Below are positions 63,642-64,000 of a DNA stretch of 64,000 nt, in pieces. Positions within the stretch are counted from its first letter, which is position 1. Every line of letters begins with the position of its first letter. The DNA is taken from assembly GCA_023229425.1 (NCBI GenBank), contig JALNZG010000005.1:62001-126000 (forward strand). The letters are read 5' to 3'. The DNA is from Ignavibacteriaceae bacterium. Its GTDB lineage: Bacteria > Bacteroidota > Ignavibacteria > Ignavibacteriales > Ignavibacteriaceae. The notes beneath the pieces were generated by a model. That model was given only the letters and a program-made list of their open reading frames with translations, was not told where the DNA came from and did no database searches. The position numbers and the translations under genes are program-made.

Positions 63642-64000
63642 GTGAAAAAGTTATTTATTTTATTCGTAATCTTTGTTTTTGCGGGAACCTCCTTTCCCCA
63701 AAATTTACAAATATTTTCTAGTCCTGATATTAAAGAAACTATTAAAGATATGGCTTTTGTCGATAGCCTTACCGGATGGATTGTATGTAACAAGGGTTTG
63801 ATCTATAAAACGACCGATGGCACAAAAACTTGGAATGAACAAAACTCCGGAATAACCAGCGATTTTGCAAAAGTTTATTTTATTGATGCGAATACCGGAT
63901 GGGCTACAACTTTAAATGGTGCGGTGCTTAAAACCACAGATGGTGGAGAAACATGGACGTCGTACAATTTTGCAAAAGTTGCTCCAAACGTTATTTTCAG
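63642..64000 (+). CDS. T9SS cargo-type beta-propeller protein, 5' part only
   Basis: Runs off the window end. Signal peptide (MKKLFILFVIFVFAGTSFPQ from GTG) followed by two YCF48/BNR repeats, with SLTGWIVCNKGLIYKTTDGTKTW and NTGWATTLNGAVLKTTDGGETW. GTG at 63642 lies eight bases past a GGAG ribosome-binding site; ATG at 63636 is too close to it. The gene follows the barrel copy 2, as the propeller at 44720 follows barrel copy 1. A C-terminal T9SS domain is expected but outside the window. Confidence 0.8.
   Translation, partial: MKKLFILFVIFVFAGTSFPQNLQIFSSPDIKETIKDMAFVDSLTGWIVCNKGLIYKTTDGTKTWNEQNSGITSDFAKVYFIDANTGWATTLNGAVLKTTDGGETWTSYNFAKVAPNVIF

Overview
The window looks like a chromosomal segment of an AT-rich bacterium of the Bacteroidota/Ignavibacteria group. 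This is inferred from several secreted proteins that end in a type IX secretion (T9SS) sorting domain with the NYPNPFNP signature, from TonB-dependent receptors paired with an ECF sigma/FecR couple, and from many lipoproteins and outer-membrane barrels. No plasmid, phage or insertion-sequence gene is visible.

Layout. (1) 1-5.5 kb: an aa3/caa3-type cytochrome oxidase operon (subunits I, III, IV, II, heme farnesyltransferase, membrane-anchored cytochrome c). (2) 5.5-11.2 kb, minus strand: an antitoxin-like small gene, a TPR protein, a lipoprotein and a large secreted GH81 beta-1,3-glucanase with PKD, CBM6 and T9SS sorting domains. (3) 11.3-17.4 kb, minus strand: a type III-like restriction-modification locus with a DUF1016/PD-(D/E)XK nuclease gene between mod and res. 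(4) 17.7-24 kb: housekeeping genes (PrmA, AGCS symporter, ZIP transporter, BtpA-family protein), tRNA-Ser(GGA), and a rearranged tRNA-Ser(CGA) cluster made of one intact gene, two 5' halves, one damaged copy and a free-standing GIY-YIG nuclease gene. (5) 24.2-30.5 kb: an accessory stretch of small genes (DUF6680-like, HNH, YbjQ/zinc-ribbon, barrels, a SprA-like lipoprotein) separated by short perfect palindromes. (6) 30.6-33.1 kb: a universal stress protein and a CPA2 antiporter carrying an EIIA domain. (7) 33.4-58.1 kb: sixteen closely spaced plus-strand genes with no clear internal terminator: ECF sigma, FecR, an STN-type TonB receptor, two DUF4876-like lipoproteins, an ABC exporter with a DUF4857-like protein, a barrel, T9SS cargo, M28 and M16 peptidases, and an Fe-S/HMA-like membrane protein. 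(8) 58.2-64 kb: a second, shorter copy of the receptor - DUF4876 lipoprotein - barrel - T9SS cargo module, cut by the window end.

Regions 7 and 8 read as a surface-sensing and uptake system: a receptor that can signal through FecR to its sigma factor, surface lipoproteins and barrels beside it, periplasmic proteases and an ABC transporter. The substrate is unknown. The resemblance to protease-assisted iron acquisition is an inference. The two most unusual items are the tRNA-Ser(CGA)/GIY-YIG cluster, where a 30-base twin-hairpin insert sits in the D-loop of three tRNA copies, and the duplicated receptor/DUF4876 module.
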